Part shown: one piece after another, positions 1 through 8,884 of the stretch
Layout of the letters: each line of letters begins with the position of its first letter
Numbering within the stretch: position 1 is the first letter of the stretch
Assembly (NCBI GenBank): GCA_937926105.1
Contig: CALANS010000084.1
Span: 1-41,743, forward strand
Source of the DNA: an uncultured Actinomycetes bacterium
GTDB lineage: Bacteria; Actinomycetota; Actinomycetes; Mycobacteriales; Nakamurellaceae
Direction: 5' to 3'
DNA length: 41,743 nt
Translations under genes and position numbers: made by a program
Notes under the pieces: generated by a model
What the model saw: only the letters and a program-made list of their open reading frames with translations
Database searches by the model: none
What the model was told of the DNA's origin: nothing

Positions 1-1
1 C

Positions 2-203
2 AACCGCGGCCTGATGTTCCACACCCAACGAGTCAACTGAACTCGGGGCGGTCCCATGCGCTGGACACCACGCGGCGCCCACCTACTGCTGCAGGTCCGC
101 ACCCGAGTACTCGACGGGCGCCTCGCCGACGACTTCCACCGCTTGGCACCCCGGCTTCAACCATCAGCCGTCACAAGCCGAAACCCCGGCGGTCGCCGCA
201 TAG
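2..203 (+). pseudogene. Degenerate C-terminal end of a transposase
   Basis: The first frame reads into a tail resembling the end of transposases of the ISKra4/ISNCY type: a short MRW motif, then GAHLLLQVRTRVLDGRL and DDFH. An in-frame TGA lies at 38-40. After codon CGC near 145 the frame breaks: one base further on, the reading frame continues WHPGFNH and ends at TAG 201-203, which fits the same family better. The remnant therefore carries one stop and one frameshift. The family assignment rests on remembered motif similarity only. It probably marks an old insertion left of the repeat protein. Confidence 0.45.
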
Positions 204-244
204 GCCCTCCCACGGTTTTTCCCGCTCTCGTGTGCGGGTCCAGG

Positions 245-3200
245 TCAGGAGTGCGTGCCCTTCCGGCGGCGCCGACGGGGGCCGATGATCAGTGCGCCGC
301 CGAGCAGCAGCAGCACGAGCCCGGCGACACCTTCACGGTCGATCGGCGCGCCGGTGAAGGCCAGAGTGGTGGTTTCGGTCGACGTGCTCGTCGGTGCGCT
401 GGTGGTCGACGGCGGAGCCGAGATGACGATCGTCATCGTCTTGATCGCCGGGTCGTTTACCGCGACAGCAAACGTGAAGGTCCCCTTCGTGGTGGGCGTG
501 CCCGAAACCGTGCCGTTTTTGCTCAGCGCCAGCCCTGGCGGCAGCGACCCCGAGGAGAGTGACCACGTGTAGGGCAGCATCCCGCCAGTGGCGTGCAGCG
601 CGGCGTGGTAGGCGGCGCCGACGGTCCCGCTGGGGAGGGTGCCGGTAATGGCCAGCGGTGCGATCACGGTGAAGGTGAAGGTCCGACTCACCGAACCTGC
701 CGCGCTCGTGCCTGTGATGGTGATGGCGGCCTTGCCGGTCACCGTCGGGGTGCCGGACAGCGTTGCGGTGCCGTCGTGGTTGTCGGTGAACGTCATGCCT
801 TTCGGGAGTGCGCCCTTTTCGGTGAAGGTCGGCGCCGGGAAGCCACTGGAGGTGATGGTGACGGTGCTCGCGTGCCCCGTCGTGAAAGTGGTGCCGGCCG
901 GGCCGATGATCGCCGGCGCCTGATCCACCGTGAGTGTGAACTGTTGGGTGGCATCGGGGGTCACGCGGTTGGCTGCGGTCAACGTGATCGGGTAGCTGCC
1001 GCCGGTCCCCGCGGCGGGGGTACCGGACAGCACGCCATCAACGAATCTCACGCCCTTAGGCAGAGCGCCCTTCTCGGTGAATGTCGGTGCGGGGAACCCG
1101 CTCGCGGTGGGGGTGAGTGATCCGTTCTGGCCTGTGGTGAACGTCGTCGAGGCCGCACTGGTGATCGCCGGCGCCTGATCCACCGTCAGTGTGAACTGTT
1201 GGGTGGCATCGGGGGTCACGCCGTTGGCTGCGGTGAACGTGATCGGGTAGCTGCCGCCGGTGTTGGCGGCGGGAGTACCGGACAACGTGCCGTTGGTGAA
1301 AGTGACGCCGTCCGGCAGGATTCCCTTCTCGGTAATGCCGGCGGGTGGGAAACCTGTTGCCGTCACCGTGAACGAGCCCTTGGTGCCGACTGTGAAGGTG
1401 CTACTGGCCCGGCTGGTGAACGCCGGGGCCTCGTTGACGGTCAGCGTGAATTGTTGGGTGGCATCGGGGGTCACACCGTTCGTGGCGGTGAACGTGATCG
1501 GGTAGCTGCCGCCGGCGCCGGAGCTGGGGATGCCGGACAGCGTGCCATTGGTAAAGGTCACGCCCTTCGGGAGAGCGCCCTTCTCGGTGATGGCCGGTGC
1601 CGGGAATCCGGTAGTAGCGATGGTGTAGCTGTTGGCCTGGCCGACGGTGAATGTGGTGCCGGTGGCGCTGGTGATGGCCGGTGCCTGGTCGACAGTGAGC
1701 GTGAAGTCCTGGGTGGCATCGGGGGTCACACCGTTGATCGCGGTGAGGGTGATGGGGTAGGTGCCGCCGGTGCCGGCCGCGGGCGTGCCGGACAGTGTGC
1801 CGTTGGTGAAGGTGATACCGGTCGGGAGGGTTCCCTTTTCGGTGATGGCCGGTGCCGGGAATCCGGTGGCCGTCGGAGTAAGCGATCCGCTCTGGCCCGT
1901 GGTGAAGGTGGTGCTGGCGGCGCTGGTGATGGCCGGTGCCTGGTCGACAGTGAGCGTGAAGTTCTCGGTGGCATCGGGGGTCACACCGTTGATCGCGGTG
2001 AGGGTGATGGGGTAGCTGCCGCCGGTACCGGCCGCGGGCGTGCCGGACAGTGTGCCGTTGGTGAAGGTGATACCGGTCGGGAGGGTTCCCTTTTCGGTGA
2101 TGGCCGGTGCCGGGAATCCGGTGGCCGTCGGAGTAAGCGATCCGCTCTGGCCCGTGGTGAAGGTGGCATTATCGCTGCTCGTGAAGGCCGGTGCTTCGTC
2201 GACGGTCAGCGTGAATTGTTGGGTGCTCGCGGGTGCCGTGCTGTTGGTGGCGGTGAGGGTGAGGGGGTACCTGCCACCGGTGCCGACCGCCGGGGTGCCG
2301 GACAGCAGACCCACCGTCGAGAGCGACACGCCCTTCGGGAGAGTGCCCTTCTCGGTGAAGGTCGGTGCCGGGAACCCGCTGGCAGTGGCGGTGAACGTGC
2401 CCTTCTGGCCTGCGGTGAACGTCGTCGAAGCCGCACTGGTGATCGCCGGCGCCTCATTCACCGTGAGCGTGAACTGTTGGGTGGCATCGGGGGCGACCCC
2501 GTTCGCTGCGGTGAACGTGATCGGGTAGCTGCCGCCGGTGCCGGCCGCGGGCGTGCCGGACAGCGTGCCAGTGGTAAAAGTGACGCCGTCCGGCAGGGTC
2601 CCCTTCTCGGTAATGCCGGCGGGTGGGAAACCTGTTGCCGTCACCGTGAACGAGCCCTTGGTGCCGACCGTGAAGGTGCTACTGGCCCGGCTGGTGAATG
2701 CCGGCGCCTCATTCACCGTGAGCGTGAACTGTTGGGTGGCGTCGGGGGCGACCCCGTTCGCTGCGGTGAACGTGATCGGGTAGCTGCCGCCAGTACCGGC
2801 CGCGGGCGTGCCGGACAGCAGACCCGCGGTCGAGAGCGACACGCCCTTCGGGAGGGAGCCCTTCTCGGTGAAAGTCGGCGCGGGGAAACCGGTGGCGGCG
2901 ACGGTAAACGTGCCCTTCTGGCCTGCGGTGAACGTCGTCGAAGCCGCACTGGTGATCGCCGGCGCCTCATTCACCGTGAGCGTAAAGTCCTGGGTGGCAT
3001 CGGGAGTGACGCCATTGGCCGCGGTGAGGGTGATGGGGTAGCTGCCGCCGGTGCCGACCGCCGGGGTGCCGGACAGGACGCCGCCGGCGAAAGTCACGCC
3101 GCCCGGCAGGGTCCCCTTCTCGGTGAGGGCCGGTGCCGGGGAACCAGTGGCGACCGGCGTGAACGTGCCCTTCTGGCCGACCGTGAAGATGCTCGTCGCT

Positions 3201-4030
3201 GGGCTGGTGATGGTCGGTGCCGTTCCGGTCACCGTGACGCTGAACGTGCCCGTGCCATACGTGCCGTTGGAGGTCGAGTCGACCCGGCAGGTGACCGTGG
3301 TGGTCCCGACCGGGAACACTGAACCGGAGCTGACGGTGCCGCTGGCGTCGCTGCACGAGCCGGGCTGCTCGCCGGTCTCGCTCTGCGGCGTCGGCCAGGT
3401 CACGGGAGCGCCGGACGGGCTGGTGGCGGCCACGGCAGCCGGGGAGGATGGCACAAGCGTGGTCTGGGTGAAGATCGTCCCGGTGAGGGTGGCGCCGGTG
3501 AAGTCGGTGAGCGAGGACCCAGAGCCGAACTGAGCTCCGGTGAAGTCCGTATTGGTCAGGTTGGCGCCCGCGAAGCTCGCTGGGCTGTACCCGCCCCCTG
3601 GTCCGAATAGGCCCCAGGTGAGGTTGGCGCCGACGATATGCGCGTTCGCGAAGACTGCCCCGTTCTCCAGGGCGTCGTACAGGTTGATGCCGTCGAGGGT
3701 GGCTCCGCTGAAGTCGGCCCCGAAGACACCGACGAGGCTCCAGTCGGCCTGCTTCAGGCTCGCTGAGACGAAGGTGCTCTGGTCGAGGCGAGACCCGTGA
3801 GTGTTGGTGATCGTCGTGGAGTCGAGGTCCGCGTAGTCGAGGTTAAAGGCGCCCACCGGGGTTCCCAGGTAGTCCCCTGCGCATTCGGTGTGGTTCGTCG
3901 ATGTTGGGTTATCGACCAATGTGCACTCGCCGAGCACCGTCTGCGCGAACGCGGCCGGCACCCCGATCCCCAGGAGGACCATGGCCATGGTCGCCGTAAC
4001 GACCCCGACCCGAACAACCGCTCGCTTCAT
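245..4030 (-). CDS. Large secreted repeat protein with pentapeptide repeats, ten ~85-aa Ig-like repeats and LAFTG sorting tail
   Basis: Predicted wall-anchored surface protein of 1261 residues. The ATG at 4030 is chosen because GGAGGG lies 5 bases upstream and a clean signal peptide follows (Lys-Arg start, hydrophobic core, AAFA-Q cleavage region near residue 29). Residues ~57-183 contain A(D/N)L-type pentapeptide repeats. Residues ~190-270 resemble a HYR-like domain with two cysteines. Residues ~271-1120 are ten near-identical repeats of about 85 residues, each with FTxGQ, EKGxLP, LSGTP, GG(S/T)YPIT and FTLTV; they resemble putative Ig (He_PIG) domains. One diverged He_PIG domain follows, then a Ser/Thr-rich stretch, LAFTG, a hydrophobic segment and RRRRRK. 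LAxTG is the signal expected for class E sortases; no sortase is in the window. The role is probably adhesion or surface display, which is inference. Confidence 0.85.
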   Translation of the reverse strand: MKRAVVRVGVVTATMAMVLLGIGVPAAFAQTVLGECTLVDNPTSTNHTECAGDYLGTPVGAFNLDYADLDSTTITNTHGSRLDQSTFVSASLKQADWSLVGVFGADFSGATLDGINLYDALENGAVFANAHIVGANLTWGLFGPGGGYSPASFAGANLTNTDFTGAQFGSGSSLTDFTGATLTGTIFTQTTLVPSSPAAVAATSPSGAPVTWPTPQSETGEQPGSCSDASGTVSSGSVFPVGTTTVTCRVDSTSNGTYGTGTFSVTVTGTAPTITSPATSIFTVGQKGTFTPVATGSPAPALTEKGTLPGGVTFAGGVLSGTPAVGTGGSYPITLTAANGVTPDATQDFTLTVNEAPAITSAASTTFTAGQKGTFTVAATGFPAPTFTEKGSLPKGVSLSTAGLLSGTPAAGTGGSYPITFTAANGVAPDATQQFTLTVNEAPAFTSRASSTFTVGTKGSFTVTATGFPPAGITEKGTLPDGVTFTTGTLSGTPAAGTGGSYPITFTAANGVAPDATQQFTLTVNEAPAITSAASTTFTAGQKGTFTATASGFPAPTFTEKGTLPKGVSLSTVGLLSGTPAVGTGGRYPLTLTATNSTAPASTQQFTLTVDEAPAFTSSDNATFTTGQSGSLTPTATGFPAPAITEKGTLPTGITFTNGTLSGTPAAGTGGSYPITLTAINGVTPDATENFTLTVDQAPAITSAASTTFTTGQSGSLTPTATGFPAPAITEKGTLPTGITFTNGTLSGTPAAGTGGTYPITLTAINGVTPDATQDFTLTVDQAPAITSATGTTFTVGQANSYTIATTGFPAPAITEKGALPKGVTFTNGTLSGIPSSGAGGSYPITFTATNGVTPDATQQFTLTVNEAPAFTSRASSTFTVGTKGSFTVTATGFPPAGITEKGILPDGVTFTNGTLSGTPAANTGGSYPITFTAANGVTPDATQQFTLTVDQAPAITSAASTTFTTGQNGSLTPTASGFPAPTFTEKGALPKGVRFVDGVLSGTPAAGTGGSYPITLTAANRVTPDATQQFTLTVDQAPAIIGPAGTTFTTGHASTVTITSSGFPAPTFTEKGALPKGMTFTDNHDGTATLSGTPTVTGKAAITITGTSAAGSVSRTFTFTVIAPLAITGTLPSGTVGAAYHAALHATGGMLPYTWSLSSGSLPPGLALSKNGTVSGTPTTKGTFTFAVAVNDPAIKTMTIVISAPPSTTSAPTSTSTETTTLAFTGAPIDREGVAGLVLLLLGGALIIGPRRRRRKGTHS
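660..3220 (-). repeat. Ten tandem ~255-bp coding repeats
   Basis: Inside the surface-protein gene, ten units of about 255 bases (85 codons) follow one another. Neighbouring units are almost identical in DNA; the units ending near 1935 and 2190 differ at only a few places, and blocks such as the one at 2440-2530 recur near 2700-2780. The tenth unit, nearest 660, is the most diverged. Such high DNA identity invites unequal recombination, so copy number may vary between strains and the region is prone to assembly collapse. Confidence 0.85.
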
Positions 4031-4208
4031 CGGCCCTCCGAATATGTGATGTGCACGGATCGTAATGCACCAGTTACCTATGCACGGTAAGTACACCGGT
4101 GGTGAGCAGGCAGCGGCGGCGACGGTGGGTCAAGTTCACCCTTTCGGCGTAGGGAGGCGTCGATCTCGGCGGGGTCCTGCCCCAGGGCCCCGGAATTGTC
4201 GTATCTGC

Positions 4209-4740
4209 TCACGTCAGGGCCAGTTTGAGGGCGCGTGCGGGACGCGCTGCGTGATGTCGTAGCCCGGCTGCGATGTTGTCCCAACCGTCCAGGCGGAGCA
4301 GGCTGACGGCGATGTTGCGACAGGTGGCCATGATTCGGGGTGCCTGGCCGGTGCGAACCTGGGAAAGGTCTTCGCCGAGTGAAACGTCTCTCACCCAATG
4401 GAGCCGGTTCTCGATTCCCCAGTGGCCTTGCACCCGGGCGGCCAGCGTCGCCGGTGGCGCGTTCTGGTAGCCGGCTGAGGTGACCAGGTAGACGACCTCG
4501 ACGGTCTTGCGGCCGGGCTTGGTGACTGTGCGGCGCAACTGGGCCACCTGCTTCGCGCCGGGAAAGGCGACCCAGTCCGGCGCCTGAAGGACCTTGATGG
4601 TGCGGGTGACACGCTGGCCACGCCCGGTGGTGACCTGACGGGTGACCGGCACCCGGGCCCATGGCAGGTCCTTGAGCTTGCCGTGCAGCGTCGCGGTGTT
4701 CCGCTTGACCGTGAACACGTAATCGCCGCCCCCGGGAGAA
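4209..4740 (-). pseudogene. ISAs1-family transposase, C-terminal fragment
   Basis: About 175 residues matching the second half of ISAs1-family DDE transposases: the YVFTVKRNTATLH strand, a long linker, a VVYLVTSA motif, GHWGIENRLHWVRDV with the conserved glutamate region, and a closing RNIAVSLLRLDG segment. A full protein of this family is roughly 370-400 residues, so the N-terminal half with the first catalytic aspartates is missing. Homology ends at about 4740, where an unrelated sequence begins. No matching terminal inverted repeat was recognised. The fragment should be inactive. Confidence 0.75.
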
Positions 4741-4794
4741 ATTGTCAATACCTGTGGACGGAGATCTTTTCTGGGCTGGGTGTCGGGTCGCGAT

Positions 4795-5091
4795 CTAGGG
4801 GCGCTCGGTGTCGGTGAGTTCGGCGATGGTGATGATCTCGCCGCAGCACGGGGTCGTGCCGCCGGGTCCGAGGCGCCGGCAGGGGCGGGTGCAGTCGGGG
4901 CACCACTGTTCGGCTAGGTAGCGGGTGTCGCAGTCGGGGCATTGGTAGACGGTGCCGTCGCGCCGGGATCGGTTTGGCGGCAGCGGCGTTGGGGGTGTGG
5001 CGGGTTGGTGGCGGCGCCGCCAGGCGGACTGCCGGCAGGCCGGTGAGCAGTAGCGGCGGATCCGCTCGGCGGGGATCAGTACGTTAGTCCG
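4795..5091 (-). pseudogene. Zinc-ribbon protein remnant lacking a start codon
   Basis: An open frame of about 99 codons ending at TAG 4795-4797. It begins after an in-frame TGA at 5092-5094, and there is no ATG, GTG or TTG before the conserved part. It carries a YCSPACRQSAWRRR motif, common in small proteins of actinobacterial mobile elements, then two CPDC knuckles (QCPDCDTRYL and WCPDCTRPC) and a CC pair, which together look like zinc-binding ribbons. The protein probably bound nucleic acid. The missing start suggests the 5' end was cut or frameshifted; a CTG start at about 5079 is the only alternative I see. Confidence 0.4.
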
Positions 5092-5176
5092 TCACGGATG
5101 CGGAGCCGGGCAGGCAGACGCCAGCCGCTGACTGGGCATGGTGCTGAGGGCGGCCGGTGATCTCGTGGCCGAGGTA

Positions 5177-5680
5177 CTACGCCGCGTGGGCGCGAGCACG
5201 GACACTTAGGCTCGAGCCTGGTGCCCGTCTTGATGACTCCGAACCTCGCAGATTTGCGAGACTGGGGTGGTCCAACACCCCACGAGGCCCGTAGAAGACC
5301 GCGACGGCAGCGACCGCCACGAGCGCCGAGAAGGTCAGGTCGAAACCGGCCACAGCTCCGGCCTTCGCGGCCCTGCCGAGTTGTTCGCCGGTGACGGGAT
5401 CGGCGCACTCGCCGAGCATGTGAAACAGCATCTGCTCGGTGCACTCGGTGCCCTGCGGGATGCCCCTTCCGCCGTTCACGCCGGACAGCCCGGCGCCCAG
5501 GAAACGGCCCGGCGGGGTGCCCGATTCGGCGTAGTAGCGGGTCAGCGGTGACGACAGATCCGACGCGCCGTCACCCCTGGCGACCGACTCCATCAGGTAC
5601 CTGAAACCCGTGCCGAGCCGCATCAGCCGCATCGAAACCGTCACCGTCGTTTGCCCTTCAGGTGAAGAGGGGTCTGTCAC
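5177..5680 (-). pseudogene. MobF (TrwC-like) conjugative relaxase, N-terminal fragment
   Basis: The first ~115 residues match the start of actinobacterial TraA/TrwC-type relaxases: the VSMRLMRLGTGFRYL opening with the catalytic tyrosine region, SPLTRYYAESGTPPGRFLGAG, GTECTEQMLFHMLGECADPVTG, and AGFDLTFSA. In intact relaxases the last motif runs into PKSVS and a further ~900 or more residues, including the HxH metal triad and a helicase domain. Here the sequence loses all similarity after about 5340 and stops at 5177. It is the remnant of a transfer gene and the clearest sign that this region once belonged to a conjugative element. Confidence 0.75.
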
Positions 5681-6239
5681 CTTGCGGCGCTATGGCGGGG
5701 CCGCGTGCGGGACCGCTCGTGATCTTGCCGCCTCGAATGCCAACCGTGTGCGAGTTGTTGATCTTGAAAAGGGGCGGTCGGGAAGATGATCTTGAGCGGG
5801 AGGCGGCCGTCGCCCGGGCGTGGCCAACTGATGGTCCGGTCGGGCGCGGACTGCCGGGGACGACGGTGGCATGGTGGCGGTACTCGGGCGGTACGACCTT
5901 GACGATCTCGGATTGCGAGGTTCCGAGTGAACCGGCAGGTGTAGATGTGACTGCGGGTGCGCGGCGAGATATGGCGTCAGCCGCTGGTCGGCTTGATGCT
6001 TCGTCGCAGCGTCGATCTCCTGATCGGCTGCTGCCGTTGCGCTGCCGATTTGAATCGCGTCACGCAAGAGCGCCGAACCACTCGGCGACTGCGGTCATCA
6101 CGGTTATGCACCACTGGGCCATCGGGCGCTGCACGGTGACGCGCTGGTGCCCGCGGTGGACAGCTGTACCTAACCAAGCAGTAACGACGGTGGGCAAGAG
6201 ACCCGCGAAGCGGGCCGCCGAGCCGAATGGCAGACCGTC
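5681..6239. other. Gene-poor stretch of 559 bases
   Basis: No recognisable gene. Several long frames are open on both strands, but none has a convincing start with a ribosome site or a familiar motif, and none shows consistent G/C at third positions. It lies between the relaxase fragment and a small plus-strand gene and may be decayed mobile DNA. Confidence 0.5.
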
Positions 6240-6593
6240 GTGAGCCGACGCACCAAGACCGCCGTGGATCCGCAAGCGTTGGAACGCATCCGCGCCGCAC
6301 GCGCCGCCGAGGATTCGGCCATCTCCGACGTGTTCCGACACGTCGGCCTGGTGGAAGCGGCAAAGGGTCGGCGAGCGGAGAAGCTGCGAACGTTGGACGC
6401 CGACGTCCGCCGCGACGAGGAGGCCCTGGCCGAGGTCAGGGGCGCGCTGGTCACCGTGGCCGGGACGACGCGCGCAGCCGCGATGCTCGGCGTCACTGCT
6501 GCGGCGATGCGCAGACTGGTCTCCGGCTCCGGGCAGAGCAGCAAGCCCGCAGCCCCAGACCGGGCGAGCCTCGCCCGGCAGGATGGTGAGTAG
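6240..6593 (+). CDS. Small helical protein with putative HTH, unknown function
   Basis: A protein of 117 residues with a GTG start at 6240. Residues ~10-75 are charged and helix-forming (ALERIRAARAAED, then KLRTLDADVRRDEEAL), possibly a coiled coil. Residues ~80-100 (VAGTTRAAAMLGVTAAAMRRL) look like a helix-turn-helix. It ends just before the YhcG-like gene, with its stop inside the short leader of that gene, so the two may be co-transcribed. I do not recognise the family. A DNA-binding partner or regulator for the nuclease is possible but only inferred from position. Confidence 0.55.
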   Translation: MSRRTKTAVDPQALERIRAARAAEDSAISDVFRHVGLVEAAKGRRAEKLRTLDADVRRDEEALAEVRGALVTVAGTTRAAAMLGVTAAAMRRLVSGSGQSSKPAAPDRASLARQDGE

Positions 6594-6598
6594 CGACC

Positions 6599-7495
6599 GT
6601 AGGCGAACTTGAGATCGCGCCGGCCGGCTACGGGGCGCTCCTGGCCGATGTGAAGGCCGCCGTCACGGCAGCTCGGACTCGCGCGTCCCGCGTCGTCAAC
6701 ACGGAACTCGTCACCCTCCACTGGCGGATCGGGCGGCTGATCCTGGAGCGTCAGCGGTCCGAGGGGTGGGGAACTCGCGTCATCGCCAGGCTGTCGATCG
6801 ATCTGCGCAGCGAGTTTCCCGGGATACGAGGCTTCAGCGCCAGGAGCCTGGTCTACATGAGGACGTTCGCCGCCGCCTACCCGGACTCAATTGCGCAGCA
6901 GGCTGCTGCGCAATTGCCGTGGCGGCACATCATGATCCTTCTCGACAAGGTGGCGGACCCCGACGCCCGTGCCTGGTACGCGGAGCAAGACGTCCGGCAC
7001 GGCTGGTCATCGGCGGTACTGGCCCACCACGTCTCCACCGACCGGTACGCCAGGATCGGATCGCCTCCCAGCACGTTCCCGCAGACCCTGACCCCGGCCG
7101 AGACCGACCAGGCTCGCGAGCTCCTCCAGGACCCATACGTCCTGGACTTCCTCGCGCTCGACCCTCACCACAGCGAACGCGACCTCGAAGATGCCATTGT
7201 CGCCCGGCTCACCCGGTTCCTGACGGAGCTGGGAACCGGGTTCGCGTTCGTCGGCCGGCAATACCGGCTCGCCGTCGGTCGCTCCGAATACTTTCCCGAT
7301 CGCATGCGCTTCCAGCGGCGGTTGCGACGACTCATCCGCGACTTTCAAACCGGCCGTAAGCGACTCGACGTCGCGTCGTGGCGAATCTATGACGCAGAAG
7401 TCTCGATGGCTTCGATGAAGGTTCGCAGCCATTCCGCGGCATGCTCGACGCCGGGGACGACGTCGTCGCCAAGGGTGCTGGCCGCAGCCGCGTAG
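6599..7495 (+). pseudogene. YhcG/DUF1016-family PDDEXK nuclease, damaged at both ends
   Basis: Matches the YhcG family (N-terminal DUF1016 domain plus PDDEXK nuclease domain): GALLADVKAAVTAAR, VNTELVTLHWRIGRLILERQ, FSARSLVYMRTF, AAAQLPWRHIMILLDKV, then FLTELGTGFAFVGRQYRLAVG. Two defects are visible. Upstream codons from 6599 continue the family's N-terminus without any start; removing one C near 6597 would join them to a GTG at 6586, so a frameshift is likely, and the remaining start is GTG 6650. In the nuclease domain the usual D/E-x-K strand reads RDFQTG, so the lysine is gone, and the last ~60-70 residues are replaced by unrelated sequence overlapping the AbiEii gene. It is probably inactive as a nuclease. 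Confidence 0.6.
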
Positions 7496-8259
7496 AGGGC
7501 GGGCCAGGCAGGCCATACCTGTACGGCTGGTGGCCACGAGTGACGGCGACGGCCTGTGAAGATCTCGATGCAAGCGGCGCGGATGGGCCCGAGGTGGTCG
7601 TCGTCGACCACCAGATGCAGCAGTTGCAGATCGATGAGGTCTCGTGCGCGGTCGTTGTCCCTGGTGCCGTCCAGCGGATCGGTGCAGGCGTGGACCTTCT
7701 GCGCGATCTGGTAGCGCACCGACAGGCAGTGAACCGGGCCACGGGGCGCGAGACCGATGCTGTCGTACTCGTCGACGGTTATCTGGTCATGCTCGTCACC
7801 GGATCTGCCCTCGGCTTGGCTGAGCTCGACCGGGACCGTCGCGAACGGTTTGCCGAGGTAGTCGAGCTTGACCTCGAACCTGCGGGGTTTGACTGGCAGG
7901 CCGGGAACGTCGATCTCGCTCTCGCGGGTCAACCGGCCGGTGAAGCCGCACCAGCCTGCGTCGAGCAGGGTGCGTGCTTGGGCGACGAAGTCGTCGATGT
8001 CGCCTCGGACGGCGGCGTCGAGGTCTTTCGATAGTCGGGCCGGCGCGGGGCCGCGGCGCAGGTCGATGGCCGTTCCTCCCTTGATGAGCACGGGTGGCCC
8101 GTCGATACCGAGGTCTGCGGCGAGGAGGATCTCGTTGAGCACGAGGGCTGCGAGGCGGCGTTGCACGCGGGTCTGCACCTGGTGGACATCGCGGGCGTGG
8201 TTGCGCAGCCGCGCCCGTAGGGAAGCGATATTCGATGGCGCCTCGCCGCTGTCAGGCAC
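7387..8259 (-). CDS. abiEii: AbiEii-type nucleotidyltransferase toxin
   Basis: Toxin of a type IV AbiE-like system, 290 residues. Characterised AbiEii/MenT proteins are nucleotidyltransferases that arrest growth, and AbiE can abort phage infection. Visible motifs are KGGTAI at residues 60-65, then RLSKDLDAAV with the metal-binding D79-x-D81 pair, a basic YQIAQKVHA segment around K188, and DNDRARDLIDLQLL near residues 201-214. Together these form the nucleotidyltransferase core of the family, with no missing key residue. The GTG start at 8259 overlaps the end of the antitoxin gene by 8 bases, so translation is probably coupled. The 3' end overlaps the ruined YhcG-like frame on the other strand. 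Confidence 0.85.
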   Translation of the reverse strand: MPDSGEAPSNIASLRARLRNHARDVHQVQTRVQRRLAALVLNEILLAADLGIDGPPVLIKGGTAIDLRRGPAPARLSKDLDAAVRGDIDDFVAQARTLLDAGWCGFTGRLTRESEIDVPGLPVKPRRFEVKLDYLGKPFATVPVELSQAEGRSGDEHDQITVDEYDSIGLAPRGPVHCLSVRYQIAQKVHACTDPLDGTRDNDRARDLIDLQLLHLVVDDDHLGPIRAACIEIFTGRRRHSWPPAVQVWPAWPALYAAAASTLGDDVVPGVEHAAEWLRTFIEAIETSAS

Positions 8260-8827
8260 GGGTGGCCTTGCGGATCGGCTGACGGCGGGTCCGGATCTGG
8301 GCTTGGAGGGTCTGCGTCTGCTCGTCGGTCAGGTAGCCCTCGCGGCGGCCCGTTTCGCAGGCCTGCAGGAGCAGGCGCGTATCGGTCCCGTAGGCGAGGC
8401 AGTCGTGAATCGACGTCGCGGCGCGAACCACGGGGATGCCATCGGCGTGAGTGACCGCGGCTGGGTCGATGGTGCGTCGCCAGATCCGGTAGAGTTCTCC
8501 CCCGCGACGACGTGGTGCGTACTCGCGGGGGACGGTGATGTGGATCAGTGGCGGGTTGACGTCGCACAACGCCAGCAGGTCCAGAGCAGACTCGTGCGAG
8601 ATGATGCCGCGACCACCGGTCCACGCCACGGCTTCGGCGTAGGGCGCGTGGAGTCCGGAGGCCAGGACCGGGACACGGTAGAGGCCGTGACCCGAATGTT
8701 CCAACCGGCCGGTGGCCGCGAGCTTGCGGAGCTGGACCGGGTCGATCCCCGCGGCGACGGCGTCCGCGACCGTGAGGTAGCCGTGGTTGTCCACCGCCAC
8801 CTCCAGCACCCGATCAAACGTCGCCAT
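8252..8827 (-). CDS. abiEi: AbiEi-type antitoxin and autorepressor
   Basis: Antitoxin of the AbiE pair, 191 residues. The N-terminal winged-helix region (residues ~1-50) reads VAVDNHGYLTVADAVAAG...LRKLAATGRLEHSGHGLYRV, the usual AbiEi helix-turn-helix and wing. The C-terminal part (ISHESALDLLALCDVNP, HITVPRE, IPVVRAATSIHDCLA) is the AbiEi antitoxin domain. The ATG at 8827 fits the family's usual N-terminus. There is no Shine-Dalgarno sequence; the start codon abuts a perfect inverted repeat, so the mRNA may be leaderless. AbiEi proteins bind inverted repeats in their own promoter and shut the operon down, which fits this arrangement. Confidence 0.85.
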   Translation of the reverse strand: MATFDRVLEVAVDNHGYLTVADAVAAGIDPVQLRKLAATGRLEHSGHGLYRVPVLASGLHAPYAEAVAWTGGRGIISHESALDLLALCDVNPPLIHITVPREYAPRRRGGELYRIWRRTIDPAAVTHADGIPVVRAATSIHDCLAYGTDTRLLLQACETGRREGYLTDEQTQTLQAQIRTRRQPIRKATRA

Positions 8828-8863
8828 GTGCAATACCGTACCATTCGGGCACGGTATTGCACA
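8827..8863. promoter_or_regulatory. Perfect 13-bp inverted repeat, likely AbiEi operator over the promoter
   Basis: TGTGCAATACCGT at 8827-8839 and its exact reverse complement ACGGTATTGCACA at 8851-8863, separated by 11 bases. The left arm touches the antitoxin ATG. On the minus strand TACGGT lies 7 bases before the ATG, where the -10 of a leaderless transcript would sit. Repressor binding here would block RNA polymerase. Confidence 0.75.
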
Positions 8864-8884
8864 CTCCAACCGTCTCTGGTGTAG

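Noticed and set aside
204..244. Hairpin CCCGC/GCGGG after the surface-protein gene as a terminator
   Set aside because: The T-run lies on the wrong side for the minus-strand gene and the stem is only 5 bases, so it was not called.
660..3220. Regular repeats that might suggest a CRISPR array
   Set aside because: Units are 255 bases, in frame and protein coding; there are no short repeats with unique spacers.
1199..3322. A 707-codon open frame on the plus strand across the surface-protein gene
   Set aside because: It is the antisense of the 255-bp repeats. Its repetitive Gly/Arg/Ala-rich product has no domain, while the minus-strand frame has signal peptide, repeats and sorting signal.
4078..5100. 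A complete insertion sequence
   Set aside because: Only the C-terminal half of an ISAs1-type transposase is present, and no matching terminal inverted repeats or target duplication could be found.
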